Assembly: GCF_015182285.1 (NCBI RefSeq)
Contig: NZ_PRDM01000005.1
Coordinates: 186,001-250,000 of the forward strand
Reading direction: 5' to 3'
DNA length: 64,000 nt
DNA from: Flavobacterium hungaricum
GTDB taxonomy: Bacteria; Bacteroidota; Bacteroidia; Flavobacteriales; Flavobacteriaceae
The position numbers and the translations under genes were made by a program. Each line of letters opens with the position of its first letter. Position 1 is the stretch's first letter. The notes under the pieces are model-generated. The model was not told the DNA's origin. It searched no databases and was given only the letters and a program-made list of their open reading frames with translations. Below, one piece after another: positions 1-8,001 of the stretch.

Positions 1-130
1 AGAATGGGTTTTAGACCGAATCGAAAAAGAAATCCCTGTTTTGATTGGGGCGAGATATTATAAATGGGTGGAATAAATTTAAATTCCATTTTTTTATCCC
101 GAGGCTTCGGGACCAAATTCCAATAAATAA

Positions 131-160
131 AAAGCCGAAGCAAATTGCTTCGGCTTTTTT
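131..160. terminator. Rho-independent terminator hairpin
   Basis: The arms AAAGCCGAAGC and GCTTCGGCTTT flank a short loop and are followed by a T run. It most likely ends a gene lying to the left of the window. The symmetric A and T flanks mean it could work on either strand. Confidence 0.75.
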
Positions 161-223
161 ATTCTCATACCCGTACAGTTTGTTATTTCGAGTGAAAGGA
201 GAAATCACAAGATTGCGCAAAAA

Positions 224-254
224 CCTTTGTCAAAGTTTAAAACTTTGACAAAGG
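224..254. repeat. Palindromic intergenic repeat (CTTTGTCAAAGTTT type)
   Basis: A near-perfect palindrome with arms CCTTTGTCAAAGTTT and AAACTTTGACAAAGG. A diverged copy lies at about 2888-2919. The rest of bases 1-316 holds only a terminator and AT-rich sequence; the two overlapping short frames at 11-248 run through these repeats and are not believable genes. Confidence 0.7.
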
Positions 255-316
255 CTATATAACAAGAAAATAATTACAACATTCTCTAATTGCCAAATTA
301 TCTAATTTTAAAAAAC

Positions 317-493
317 TCAATCTTTCTTATGCTGTTCGGTATAGTTTTGATTTCCTTTTATTCTGGTATCTTCTGTGTGCATTCCGTTTGCGATTCCGAG
401 CATGAAAGCAGTTATTATTAAAAGTAATCTTCTTTTGACCCAATGAAGCGGTCGCTTAGATTGCTCTAAACGTTTTTTATTTTGTTTATACAT
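317..493 (-). CDS. Small hypothetical membrane protein (58 aa)
   Basis: I do not recognise a named family. The frame encodes 58 residues starting MYKQNKKRLEQSK, with a very basic first 25 residues, then one hydrophobic stretch (about residues 25-38, LLLIITAFMLGIAN), then a polar tail. That pattern suggests a small single-span membrane protein with its basic end in the cytoplasm. Codon use is like that of neighbouring genes, and nothing on the opposite strand competes. It is below the size usually tracked, so it is easily missed. Function is unknown. Confidence 0.55.
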   Translation of the reverse strand: MYKQNKKRLEQSKRPLHWVKRRLLLIITAFMLGIANGMHTEDTRIKGNQNYTEQHKKD

Positions 494-572
494 TTTGTAA
501 ATGATAAATGATTAGACATTATTGTATCATCTTACGCTTTGAGAAAGCATAATTGCTCAGAAAAGAAATTTC

Positions 573-944
573 TTAAGCGGTGTATAAACTTTTACGAAAG
601 TTTCTGGAATGGATTATTTCATTCACAAAAACAGCTTGTTTTACAAATGAATTTATTTTTTGGTGAAGTGATTCACAAAATAGTAAAAGAACTTTGATTT
701 GAAGACTTAAAACTTCTTTTACGCTTTTATAAATTATAAATATCGAAAATGAAGATTTTCCGAATGATTTTGAAAAGCTAAATCTGTATAGTCGTAAAGT
801 TGCAAAATCTAATTCGCGATTTACAATTACATTCGAAGATTGATAAAACTCCGCTGATTTAGATTGAAAATTTAAAGTACCATCACCAGCAATCACGGCA
901 AAAGCCAGAAAGAGCGTGATTAGGTATTTTAGATGGTTTTTCAA
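573..944 (-). CDS. Hypothetical secreted or membrane protein (123 aa)
   Basis: Family not recognised. The N-terminus (MKNHLKYLITLFLAFAVIAG) looks like a signal peptide or a single membrane anchor. It is followed by a Ser-rich, Phe-rich middle with a second hydrophobic segment at about residues 80-92 (LQIKVLLLFCESL). There are no recognisable domains or metal-binding motifs. It stands alone between two other minus-strand genes, about 64 bp downstream of the next gene upstream. The frame is clean, but low similarity to anything known leaves some doubt that it is expressed. Confidence 0.5.
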   Translation of the reverse strand: MKNHLKYLITLFLAFAVIAGDGTLNFQSKSAEFYQSSNVIVNRELDFATLRLYRFSFSKSFGKSSFSIFIIYKSVKEVLSLQIKVLLLFCESLHQKINSFVKQAVFVNEIIHSRNFRKSLYTA

Positions 945-1008
945 TGTTAAATAAATCTTTGGAAATAATTATTAAACGAAAATACAAATTAAAATAAAAC
1001 TTACAATT

Positions 1009-1557
1009 TTACTTTTTCGGATTTACTTTAAAAAGCAATAAACCCAATCCGAAAGTAAAAACAATACAACTCAACAGCATCCAAACTCCATCTTTCAAAA
1101 TAAAAAAGGAAATACCAATTGCCGGCGCAGCAATAATTACCATCAAAGCACTTATTGTACTTGTTCTAATAAAATTGAATGCATGCATTGCTAAACCAAT
1201 GAAGAGTAAAGACGGACCAATTATTATAAAAGGATATAAAATAAAAGAAGAATTGCTGATATTCTGACTTAATTGTTCTCTTGCAAAATCATCATTTCCG
1301 AAACTAAACATTATAAAATCGATTGTACAAAGTCCTGCATGGGCTATTACACCTAAAAAAGTAACGAATGAAGCAATAGAATTTAGTTTGTTTTTTGGAA
1401 ACACATCATTAAAAGACAACAACAAACAAGCGCCGATTAAATTGAACCAATGTGCTAAATCTATCGAAGTTTGAAAGTCGGGTAAAACTTTAGAAAAGAA
1501 CAAATAACTCAGAAGAAAAAAGAATAATCCGAGGAGGCTAAGGTGTTTTGTTTTCAT
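1009..1557 (-). CDS. Hypothetical polytopic membrane protein (182 aa)
   Basis: The protein is almost entirely hydrophobic, with about six predicted membrane-spanning segments (roughly residues 7-24, 36-50, 62-88, 100-125, 132-155 and 158-178) and a short basic C-terminus (KVNPKK). I do not recognise a family or a catalytic motif. It lies about 100 bp downstream of the LytTR regulator gene on the same strand, so co-expression is possible. This arrangement would fit a membrane target controlled by that regulator, but this is inference from position only. Confidence 0.7.
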   Translation of the reverse strand: MKTKHLSLLGLFFFLLSYLFFSKVLPDFQTSIDLAHWFNLIGACLLLSFNDVFPKNKLNSIASFVTFLGVIAHAGLCTIDFIMFSFGNDDFAREQLSQNISNSSFILYPFIIIGPSLLFIGLAMHAFNFIRTSTISALMVIIAAPAIGISFFILKDGVWMLLSCIVFTFGLGLLLFKVNPKK

Positions 1558-1656
1558 AAATTGATTTTTAAGTTGAAAACAAAACTAGATTAAGAAAGTT
1601 TCTAAAACACTGATTTTACTGACTTAGGTACAAAGTGCATTGTTTTAGGTACGAAA

Positions 1657-2397
1657 TTATAAGACCAATATATTTTCTTTATAATTTTTAGAAACTGGAA
1701 GTTCCATTTGCGTCAAAAGAATTGTATTGGAATCTTTCCAAGATTTAAAATGAAACGGATTTATTAAATGTGAACGGTGTATTTGAACTAAAAAATCAAA
1801 ATCCTGCTGTACTTTTTTGAGCGAAGAACGAATTATTTTCGATTTAAGAATATTATTTTCTGCATAAAAAATCTCTACATAGTTTTGGGCATTCGAAATA
1901 CAAATCAAATCGACTTGTTTGATCTTTAAAACATCGTGTTTGTTTTCTCCTCTAAAAATCAATAAATCATCTTTTATGGGAATGAGTTTAAGCAAATATC
2001 TTCTAGTAAGAATGATTACAGGCGTTAAAACCAAAGTGACTTTAATAAAAACCATAGAAAAGAACTCCGCAAAGCTATAACCTCCATTTAAAATTGGACT
2101 TTTATAAAACGAATAAATCCCGAATAGATAGATTAAAAAAAAGAAAAGAATACTTGCTGTTTCTAAACCCAGATTCCATTTTGAGATTTTTTCGTACACC
2201 GTTTTCTGAATAAAAGAAAGAACGGCATAACACACAAAAGCAATCGAACTAAAACCAATACTTATTAAAAGCCAAGATCGAAAATTGATCGTTCCATCAT
2301 CAAAAGGTTTGATGATAAAGGCAAAAATGAAAAGCCAAACACCAATTAGAATTCCAACTATTAAATTTTGTTTTATGGATATATTGAGCTGTTTCAC
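1657..2397 (-). CDS. Membrane-anchored LytTR family transcriptional regulator
   Basis: A DNA-binding regulator of 246 residues. The first ~135 residues contain four hydrophobic segments (about 12-30, 40-62, 80-98 and 108-130). The C-terminal ~95 residues match a LytTR domain: VDLICISNAQNYVEI gives the typical strand-turn-strand, and FLVQIHRSHLIN matches the conserved F-x-x-x-H-R-S-x-L-V-N segment. There is no response-regulator receiver domain, so it cannot be a standard two-component partner; the membrane part presumably senses the signal. It starts 16 bp after the acetyltransferase gene, suggesting a two-gene transcript. The regulon is unknown. Confidence 0.85.
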   Translation of the reverse strand: MKQLNISIKQNLIVGILIGVWLFIFAFIIKPFDDGTINFRSWLLISIGFSSIAFVCYAVLSFIQKTVYEKISKWNLGLETASILFFFLIYLFGIYSFYKSPILNGGYSFAEFFSMVFIKVTLVLTPVIILTRRYLLKLIPIKDDLLIFRGENKHDVLKIKQVDLICISNAQNYVEIFYAENNILKSKIIRSSLKKVQQDFDFLVQIHRSHLINPFHFKSWKDSNTILLTQMELPVSKNYKENILVL

Positions 2398-2413
2398 TTG
2401 GTTCTAGTTAGAT

Positions 2414-2863
2414 TTAAAGTTTCATTTCCATAATGGGCATGAAACGATTTTTTATTGAAGTTTCGAACTCTCCAATTTTCACAAATCCCATTTTGGAGTA
2501 AAAGTTTTCTGCATTTGGTTCTGAATTGAGTATTACTTTTTCTGTTTTTTCTTCTTTCATTCGGTTTAAGAAATCTACAAGTAAATACTTTCCAAATCCG
2601 CGCCCAATATATTCAGGCAAGATAAATAAATTGTCCAATTCTACAATCTTTTCATTTTCGAAAATATACGAATAGTAACCTACAATTAAATCATTATCAA
2701 TTAATTTGAACACGTTATGTTGTTCAATATAATCTTGAGAAATGGTTAAATTTTTATCCCATTTGTACATTTGCTCCGCAGAATATCCCCAATAGGCTTT
2801 TGACTTTTTGGTTATTACTGTGAGGATTTCGTTGTCGGTTAGTTTGGCTTTTTCTATTATCAT
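2414..2863 (-). CDS. GNAT family N-acetyltransferase (149 aa)
   Basis: A single GCN5-related acetyltransferase domain. The acetyl-CoA binding motif A is visible around residues 80-100 (LFILPEYIGRGFGKYLL, matching Q/R-x-x-G-x-G/A), followed by the usual helix and the C-terminal motif NAENFYSKMGFVKIGE typical of the family. Length is normal. The acceptor substrate cannot be read from sequence. It lies immediately upstream of the LytTR regulator (16 bp gap), so the two are probably cotranscribed. Confidence 0.85.
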   Translation of the reverse strand: MIIEKAKLTDNEILTVITKKSKAYWGYSAEQMYKWDKNLTISQDYIEQHNVFKLIDNDLIVGYYSYIFENEKIVELDNLFILPEYIGRGFGKYLLVDFLNRMKEEKTEKVILNSEPNAENFYSKMGFVKIGEFETSIKNRFMPIMEMKL

Positions 2864-2887
2864 TATTTTAAAATTAAAAAAGATAAA

Positions 2888-3060
2888 GCCTTGTCGAAGT
2901 TTAAAACTTTGACAAAGCTATCAGTATAGATATGACTTGACTCCAGCTTTAGCTGGAGGCTAAGAAATCTTCAATACAAATGGCTTTAGCCGAAAAACGC
3001 ATTTTTTGGCTAAAGCCGAGCATCTCCTTCAATAATTACCCCCAGTTAAAACTGGGGGCT
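2888..3060. repeat. Cluster of palindromic intergenic repeats
   Basis: The gap between two acetyltransferase genes is nearly all inverted repeats. It holds a CTTTGTCAAAG-type palindrome (about 2888-2919), CTCCAGCTTTAGCTGGAG (2942-2959), a pair of GGCTTTAGCC / GGCTAAAGCC arms (about 2983-3018), and CCCCCAGTTAAAACTGGGGG (3040-3059). Such REP-like hairpins are common in Flavobacterium genomes. No gene is visible in this gap. Confidence 0.75.
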
Positions 3061-3074
3061 ATTGAAACATATCT

Positions 3075-3512
3075 TTACATATCAATCGTAAACTTATTAT
3101 GACTCAAGGTAAAACCTAGATTTTCATAAATTGCCACATTCTCTACTCGTTTTTTATTTGTGGTTACTTCGATACTTTTTAAGTTATTCTGATCTGCAAA
3201 ATGCTTGATTTCATTGATCAATAAACGTCCAACACCTTTTCCGCGATGATTTTTGTCAATAAAAAACTCCTGAATCTCGCCGACAACTCCGCAGTGATGT
3301 AAAAGATTTTGAATATGGAACGTGATAAACCCCAAACTTTGGCCTTCGTTTTCGGCAATCAAATACAGGTTATTGGGGTTTGAAATATTTTCATTGAAAA
3401 TTGCTTCAAAAGTTTCCAGATCAAAAACTTCATTCTCGAGTTCGCATATTGATTTATAAACAAAATCTAAATCTAGTTTTTCTATTTTTCTGATTGTAAC
3501 AATTGATTGCAT
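3075..3512 (-). CDS. GNAT family N-acetyltransferase (145 aa)
   Basis: A single GNAT domain. Motif A is clear at residues 83-105 (EFFIDKNHRGKGVGRLLIN: R-G-K-G-V-G binds the pyrophosphate of acetyl-CoA), and the C-terminal half has the expected VENVAIYENLGF segment. Length is typical. It starts only 3 bp after the stop of the UBA-like gene and is therefore probably the last gene of the seven-gene minus-strand cluster 8484-3075. The substrate is unknown; it may be a passenger rather than a functional member of the cluster. Confidence 0.85.
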   Translation of the reverse strand: MQSIVTIRKIEKLDLDFVYKSICELENEVFDLETFEAIFNENISNPNNLYLIAENEGQSLGFITFHIQNLLHHCGVVGEIQEFFIDKNHRGKGVGRLLINEIKHFADQNNLKSIEVTTNKKRVENVAIYENLGFTLSHNKFTIDM

Positions 3513-3515
3513 AAT

Positions 3516-4127
3516 CTACAAATTACCATATACGACAATATAAGCCGCATAACTTAATTTATCGTTTAACCATTCTGTAAGCTCTTTTAGAAAACGAGTT
3601 TCGTTTGCATCTTTACTTTTTATCTCATTTATTTTCTGCAGAATAATTAAAGCTTTTTTCTTGTCGAAAAAATTATTTCCGACTTTGTCAAATTTATCTT
3701 CACTACTATTATTCCAAGGATTTTGTAACGGAAAAACCGATTGAAAAACTTCTAAAACAAGATCAAAATCTTCTGCAGTAATAAAAGCATCGTTTCTTTT
3801 AGCGGTTTTATAAAATTCTCCATTTTCATTTTCGGGCCATAAAATAAACCCGATTTTTGAATCCTGAAACTTCCCTGTACCTATTACAACCAGCTTTTGA
3901 TTGATTCTTTCGACAGCTTTTGTTACATCGCAATTACAAATTTGATATTCTTTTTGCGCTGTTTCTTCATCACATTCTGTGACTTTGCAAATTTCGATGA
4001 TATTTTCGGTATGAAAACTTTGTTCGGAAAGCGCCACATCTCCGTTGTTCATTTTAAGAAGCTCAATTGCTTTGTTTAAAGGAATTGAAATTTTGCTTCT
4101 TAATATTTTTATGCTTTCGGGATTCAT
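3516..4127 (-). CDS. Hypothetical protein with two UBA/TS-N-like repeats (203 aa)
   Basis: No named family recognised. The first ~75 residues contain two three-helix segments resembling UBA/EF-Ts N-terminal modules: residues 5-34 (LNKAIELLKMNNGDVA) and 42-75 (ATKAV-like pattern in CDVTKAVERINQK). The rest is a charged, globular-looking region with a GKFQDSKIGFILWP strand pattern and helices toward the C-terminus. No signal peptide or membrane segment. It is the sixth gene of a tight minus-strand cluster, 29 bp after the 191-residue pseudo-ABC protein and 3 bp before a GNAT gene. A binding or adaptor role is possible but unproven. Confidence 0.7.
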   Translation of the reverse strand: MNPESIKILRSKISIPLNKAIELLKMNNGDVALSEQSFHTENIIEICKVTECDEETAQKEYQICNCDVTKAVERINQKLVVIGTGKFQDSKIGFILWPENENGEFYKTAKRNDAFITAEDFDLVLEVFQSVFPLQNPWNNSSEDKFDKVGNNFFDKKKALIILQKINEIKSKDANETRFLKELTEWLNDKLSYAAYIVVYGNL

Positions 4128-4156
4128 ATCAAAAATTTAACAACGTCTTATATGCT

Positions 4157-4732
4157 TCAAATAAGCCATTCAATAGTAATGCATTTTGAACATTTATCTT
4201 TTACATCATCTCCTGCCCAATCAATTAAAATTGCAGCGCCATCATTTTTAATTTGATCTTTTACAAAATCAAATGTTTTTAGTGCTCCGACAGGACCTTC
4301 TCCACTCAAATCAAAAACTATATCACTTGTTTTGGTAAAAACTGAATATAAAGAAAGTAACTTTTTTTGACTATAATCAAGATTTTTCACTTTATCCTTT
4401 TTAGAAAAACCATTTTCTTCAAAAATTCCTGGTTCTGATTCATCATATAAAGCTGCGTTTCTTTTTAAATATTTACCGACTGTTACCGGATTAAAAACAC
4501 GCTCCAATCTTGATTCTTTAAAATTTTCTGCAAAAGTTAAAGGCTTGAATACATTTACATTTTCATGCCGCGTTTTTCCTGTAAAAATATCCGTCAGCAT
4601 TTCTTTCATTTCATAAAAATGAGCCCCTCCAAATAAATGAATAAGAACGAGTTCTCCTTTTCTGAGTTCGAATGGAGGAATAAAATACTCATCGGTTCTT
4701 ATCCCTTTACTTTCTATTAGCCGTTTTTCCAT
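4157..4732 (-). CDS. Stand-alone ABC-ATPase-like protein lacking catalytic residues (191 aa)
   Basis: Family not recognised by name. The order of motifs mimics an ABC ATPase: strand GELVLIHLFGG (26-36) where Walker A should be, a TGKTRHENVNV segment (51-61), a signature-like LDYSQKKLLSLYS (118-130), a Walker-B-like DIVFDLS (137-143), and GAAILIDW (165-172) where the H-loop strand belongs. The Walker A GK(S/T), the Walker B glutamate and the H-loop histidine are all missing, so ATP hydrolysis is unlikely. The same domain forms the C-terminus of the 662-residue protein two genes upstream, so they are paralogous. The fold assignment is my reading, not a search result. Confidence 0.7.
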   Translation of the reverse strand: MEKRLIESKGIRTDEYFIPPFELRKGELVLIHLFGGAHFYEMKEMLTDIFTGKTRHENVNVFKPLTFAENFKESRLERVFNPVTVGKYLKRNAALYDESEPGIFEENGFSKKDKVKNLDYSQKKLLSLYSVFTKTSDIVFDLSGEGPVGALKTFDFVKDQIKNDGAAILIDWAGDDVKDKCSKCITIEWLI

Positions 4733-4746
4733 TTTTGTCTTTTTTA

Positions 4747-5316
4747 TTATTCTTCAGACGGCTTTTTGCACAGGATTGCAATTGCGATAAAAACAGAACT
4801 TAGGTATATTGAAATCGGAAATCCAATGCCTAATTCATACTTAATAATATCATCATAAAATGGCAGTAATTTTAAAGTTACAGCTGTTAAAATCGGCAGT
4901 GTAAACAGCACCCAAAATGCTATAAAATTATCGGCAAAAGAAAACAATCGCCTAAGAATAAAATAAAGTAATACTGTTGTTGAAAATAATGGGACTAAAA
5001 ACCAAGCCCAACTAGCTTTTATAATAATCGAAATAACAGATCCAAGTGTTAGCGTTAAAAGAAAAACAGCAAACCAACCGACAACCAAATGAAAAAATGT
5101 TGCCAAATATTGTCCTGATTTTTGTTGTGCAAAGAATTTCACTAAAATAAAACACAAAATAATTGTATAGCCAAAACTAGTCATTAATCCACGATCGTTC
5201 TCTCTATCATATTTTGAAGCAATAAACATCCATATCCAAACAAGAAAAAGCGAAACCAATAAAAAAACAGCGTTTTGTTTAATTGTAAAATATTTAATAT
5301 CTGTGCTTAGTTTCAT
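4747..5316 (-). CDS. Hypothetical six-span integral membrane protein (189 aa)
   Basis: About six hydrophobic segments (roughly residues 15-33, 48-62, 72-98, 103-120, 130-150 and 162-182) with short loops and a charged C-terminal KKPSEE. No catalytic or transport motif recognised. The start overlaps the end of the 662-residue gene by 23 bp, which implies translational coupling. It sits between the two genes carrying the ABC-like degenerate domain, so it could be their membrane partner. That link is positional inference only. Confidence 0.75.
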   Translation of the reverse strand: MKLSTDIKYFTIKQNAVFLLVSLFLVWIWMFIASKYDRENDRGLMTSFGYTIILCFILVKFFAQQKSGQYLATFFHLVVGWFAVFLLTLTLGSVISIIIKASWAWFLVPLFSTTVLLYFILRRLFSFADNFIAFWVLFTLPILTAVTLKLLPFYDDIIKYELGIGFPISIYLSSVFIAIAILCKKPSEE

Positions 5317-7282
5317 TTTCTATTTTTTCTGATTTTTTTGTTTCATCCAAATCTATAAACCATTCAATTCTTATATATTTTGTGCTGTACTTTTTCAAAA
5401 AATCACTTCTATCAATTAATACAGCCGATCCTTTATTTGCTATTTCATCTTTTACAATTTTGGCAGCATGTTCCATCCCATCCCAATCTTGTGCTGTCAA
5501 ATCAAAAATAATGTTATTTGTCTTTGATAATACAGAATACAGTGAAAGCAATTTTCGGGAATTTCCTCCAAGTTTATTTATTGGCGTGTTTTTATTTATC
5601 CACGCACTTTCGTAAATCTTATCAGCAAATTTACTCTCTGGATGCACATTTTTAGACATATATTCTCCTACTGTTACAGGAAAAAATCGATACCTGAATT
5701 TTGATTCTCTATAATGTTTTACAAAAGTATGCTGCTGATTTATCGTAACATTTTCATGTTTTTCTTTTCCTGTCAAAATAGCGATTAATTTATCTTCGAC
5801 ATAACAAGAAGCAATATGATTGTCCAGATGAATTAAAACAAAATCACCTTCGTTTACTTCAAAAGGCGGTATAAAATATTGATCCGTTTTTATTCCTTTA
5901 CTCTCAATTAGTAGTTTTTGGGGTTGATCAGATAAGTATTCACTCAAACCTAATCGTTCAAACTTCGATTTGTATTTGTGCACTATTCGTTCCCATTTTT
6001 CTTTGTTTTGAACACCATAAACCGAAAAAGCATACTCCACAACTTCTTTACTGAAATGATTCCCCAAAACAACATCCAAATGCTCTATTCCCGAATCGAT
6101 TACTTGTTGTAGAACATTCCATTTATCAATACCGTTTTCTGTACACGCTTTGTCGAGCCACAATCCTTTTCCGATCTTTACATATTCCTGCAAAAGATTT
6201 TGCGTGATTAATTCTGACGGAACATCTTTAATATCGGGTTCGTGTTTTCCGTTTTTAAAAACACTAATAATCAGTTCTTCAAAATAAAATTCGGCCGGAA
6301 TAAATCGCAGCATCGTACCGCTTTCGGCTGCTTGAAAACAAAGTTCCAGCGTAATGAATTTGTCTGGAATTACCTGAATTGCAAAACCGTCTTTTTTGAC
6401 CAATCTCTCGCAAAGTTCTGGCGTAATAAATTCGGGGTTTACATACGGCAAAGCGTAAAATGTCGCCTTTAATGTAGCATCGCATAATTCTTTTGTTTTA
6501 TACTCAGGCGGTACTAATTTTAAATCTCTGTAATTGAGAAATACTAAATGTTCCCACTGCGCAAACGTTTTGGGTACAGGATTGCTTTGTTTTAAAATGA
6601 ATTCGCCGCGTTCTAAGAATCGTTTTAATTCTTCAAAAGTTTCTATTAACGGGTACAGCAGGTGTTTTTGCAATTGATTTGAAATAATGTTTTCACCTGA
6701 ATATTCGTCGTAGGTACACTCATTTTCAGGATCCGTATCACCTGTTTTATCGTTGTAATAAAACAAATCATTTTTGCGGTCTCCAAAAGTGGTATAATGA
6801 TCGTCAACAATAAAAACAGGCGCTTCAATTGTTCCCGAGCATTTAAAATTTCCGTGATTGTAAGAGCTCATGACTACTTCTTTTGCTTTTACGTTTCCTT
6901 CTATTTCTAAATACGAACCTCCTAAAAGCAAACTTTGGCAGGAAACATTTCCTTTTATAAAAACATACGGCCCGTAATCGCCCTCTGCATTTACAATTGA
7001 GCCGCTTGCAAAGACATTTCCATTAACCAAAATGCCTTCAATTCGCAATTCGTCAGGGTTCTTAATCGGCAGATTAAAATTCCGGATGTACATTTTTTTG
7101 ATCTTTTCCTCATAAATATCCAAACTAAAAAGTCCGTCAACATATACATCTTCATCGGATGCCAAAAAAAAGTCTTCATCGTCCCATTCGTCAAAATAAT
7201 CAAAACCTTCACGATCCAATAAAAAAGGATATTTGACTTTAATTTCTTTAATAGCAACTAATTTAAAAGCGAAAAAGTTCAT
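5294..7282 (-). CDS. Multidomain protein: beta-helix-like N-terminus, DUF4116-like repeats, pseudo-ABC C-terminus (662 aa)
   Basis: Three regions can be seen. Residues ~75-165 have short repeating strands (GNVFASGSIVN, IEGNVKAKEVVM) like a polymer-forming or bactofilin-type beta helix. Residues ~240-380 carry DUF4116-like repeats in which P-x-x-x-x-x-x-L-C recurs (PEYKTKELCDAT, PEFITPELCERL, PDKFITLELCFQA). Residues ~456-645 repeat the degenerate ABC-like domain of the 191-residue protein, with GGNSRKLLSLYS as signature and NIIFDLT replacing Walker B. There is no signal peptide or membrane segment, so it is probably cytoplasmic. It overlaps the downstream membrane-protein gene. Function is unknown; a scaffold or sensor is one guess. 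Confidence 0.75.
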   Translation of the reverse strand: MNFFAFKLVAIKEIKVKYPFLLDREGFDYFDEWDDEDFFLASDEDVYVDGLFSLDIYEEKIKKMYIRNFNLPIKNPDELRIEGILVNGNVFASGSIVNAEGDYGPYVFIKGNVSCQSLLLGGSYLEIEGNVKAKEVVMSSYNHGNFKCSGTIEAPVFIVDDHYTTFGDRKNDLFYYNDKTGDTDPENECTYDEYSGENIISNQLQKHLLYPLIETFEELKRFLERGEFILKQSNPVPKTFAQWEHLVFLNYRDLKLVPPEYKTKELCDATLKATFYALPYVNPEFITPELCERLVKKDGFAIQVIPDKFITLELCFQAAESGTMLRFIPAEFYFEELIISVFKNGKHEPDIKDVPSELITQNLLQEYVKIGKGLWLDKACTENGIDKWNVLQQVIDSGIEHLDVVLGNHFSKEVVEYAFSVYGVQNKEKWERIVHKYKSKFERLGLSEYLSDQPQKLLIESKGIKTDQYFIPPFEVNEGDFVLIHLDNHIASCYVEDKLIAILTGKEKHENVTINQQHTFVKHYRESKFRYRFFPVTVGEYMSKNVHPESKFADKIYESAWINKNTPINKLGGNSRKLLSLYSVLSKTNNIIFDLTAQDWDGMEHAAKIVKDEIANKGSAVLIDRSDFLKKYSTKYIRIEWFIDLDETKKSEKIENETKHRY

Positions 7283-7349
7283 TTATTTTTTATTATCTGG
7301 GGTTGTAATTTTTTCTATCATCAAGATTACGGAAATTCTAGATTTGAAT

Positions 7350-7985
7350 CTATTCCATTACGTAAATTAATTTTGGCGCTCCTGCGTCATGTTCACCAAC
7401 TGCAATGTAAAATGGCTTTTTCAAATTAAATTTTTCGAACAAATTCTCTTTCTCTGCTCTTTCAAACAATGTATTAATTTCTATTAAAGCCGTAGCTTCA
7501 TAAAGATTATAAAGATCATTTATATCCAGAAAATCATCAAATTCTTTTTCTCTCCCTTGTATGTTTTCGGTTAAATGATACAACGTTGGCGAGATAAAAG
7601 ACGGCATCGACGCAATGTTATCCAGATATTCTAATTTATCATCCAACATTTCAAAATCAGGCAGTTCGTTATCCGAATAATCCAAATCAATAGCGTACGC
7701 TTCTAAATCGCCGCCGTACAAACCGCCGTGTTCAAAATACAGCATATTGAAACTTTTCTCAATATCATTATTATATTTTTCTGAAAGCCAATATTTTTCA
7801 ATATTCAATTTTAATTCTTCAAACATCAAATCGTTATGCTCGCTTCTGTTTTGGTTTTTCCATAAACTATAAAATTCCAGAAAGGTTTTGTTTTCTGATT
7901 CTTTTAAATTTTCCAGTACAATTTCATTCATTTCTTTCTCCGTTTCTTGAAGAGTTTTCAAAATCGAATTGTTTATTTTTTCCAT
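7350..7985 (-). CDS. Hypothetical acidic cytoplasmic protein (211 aa)
   Basis: Family not recognised with confidence. The protein is acidic and mostly helical, with a Tyr/Gly/Asp-rich centre (YFEHGGLYGGDLEAYA, residues ~84-99) and a C-terminal strand pair ending GEHDAGAPKLIYVME. The general style recalls immunity-like or DUF4303-like proteins, but I cannot confirm this. I chose the ATG at 7985 because the longer frame to 8042 would overlap the upstream gene by 41 bp, while this start leaves a 16 bp gap with an AGAAAG stretch before it. Second gene of the minus-strand cluster. Confidence 0.65.
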   Translation of the reverse strand: MEKINNSILKTLQETEKEMNEIVLENLKESENKTFLEFYSLWKNQNRSEHNDLMFEELKLNIEKYWLSEKYNNDIEKSFNMLYFEHGGLYGGDLEAYAIDLDYSDNELPDFEMLDDKLEYLDNIASMPSFISPTLYHLTENIQGREKEFDDFLDINDLYNLYEATALIEINTLFERAEKENLFEKFNLKKPFYIAVGEHDAGAPKLIYVME

Positions 7986-8001
7986 TAGTATCTTTCTATT
8001 T

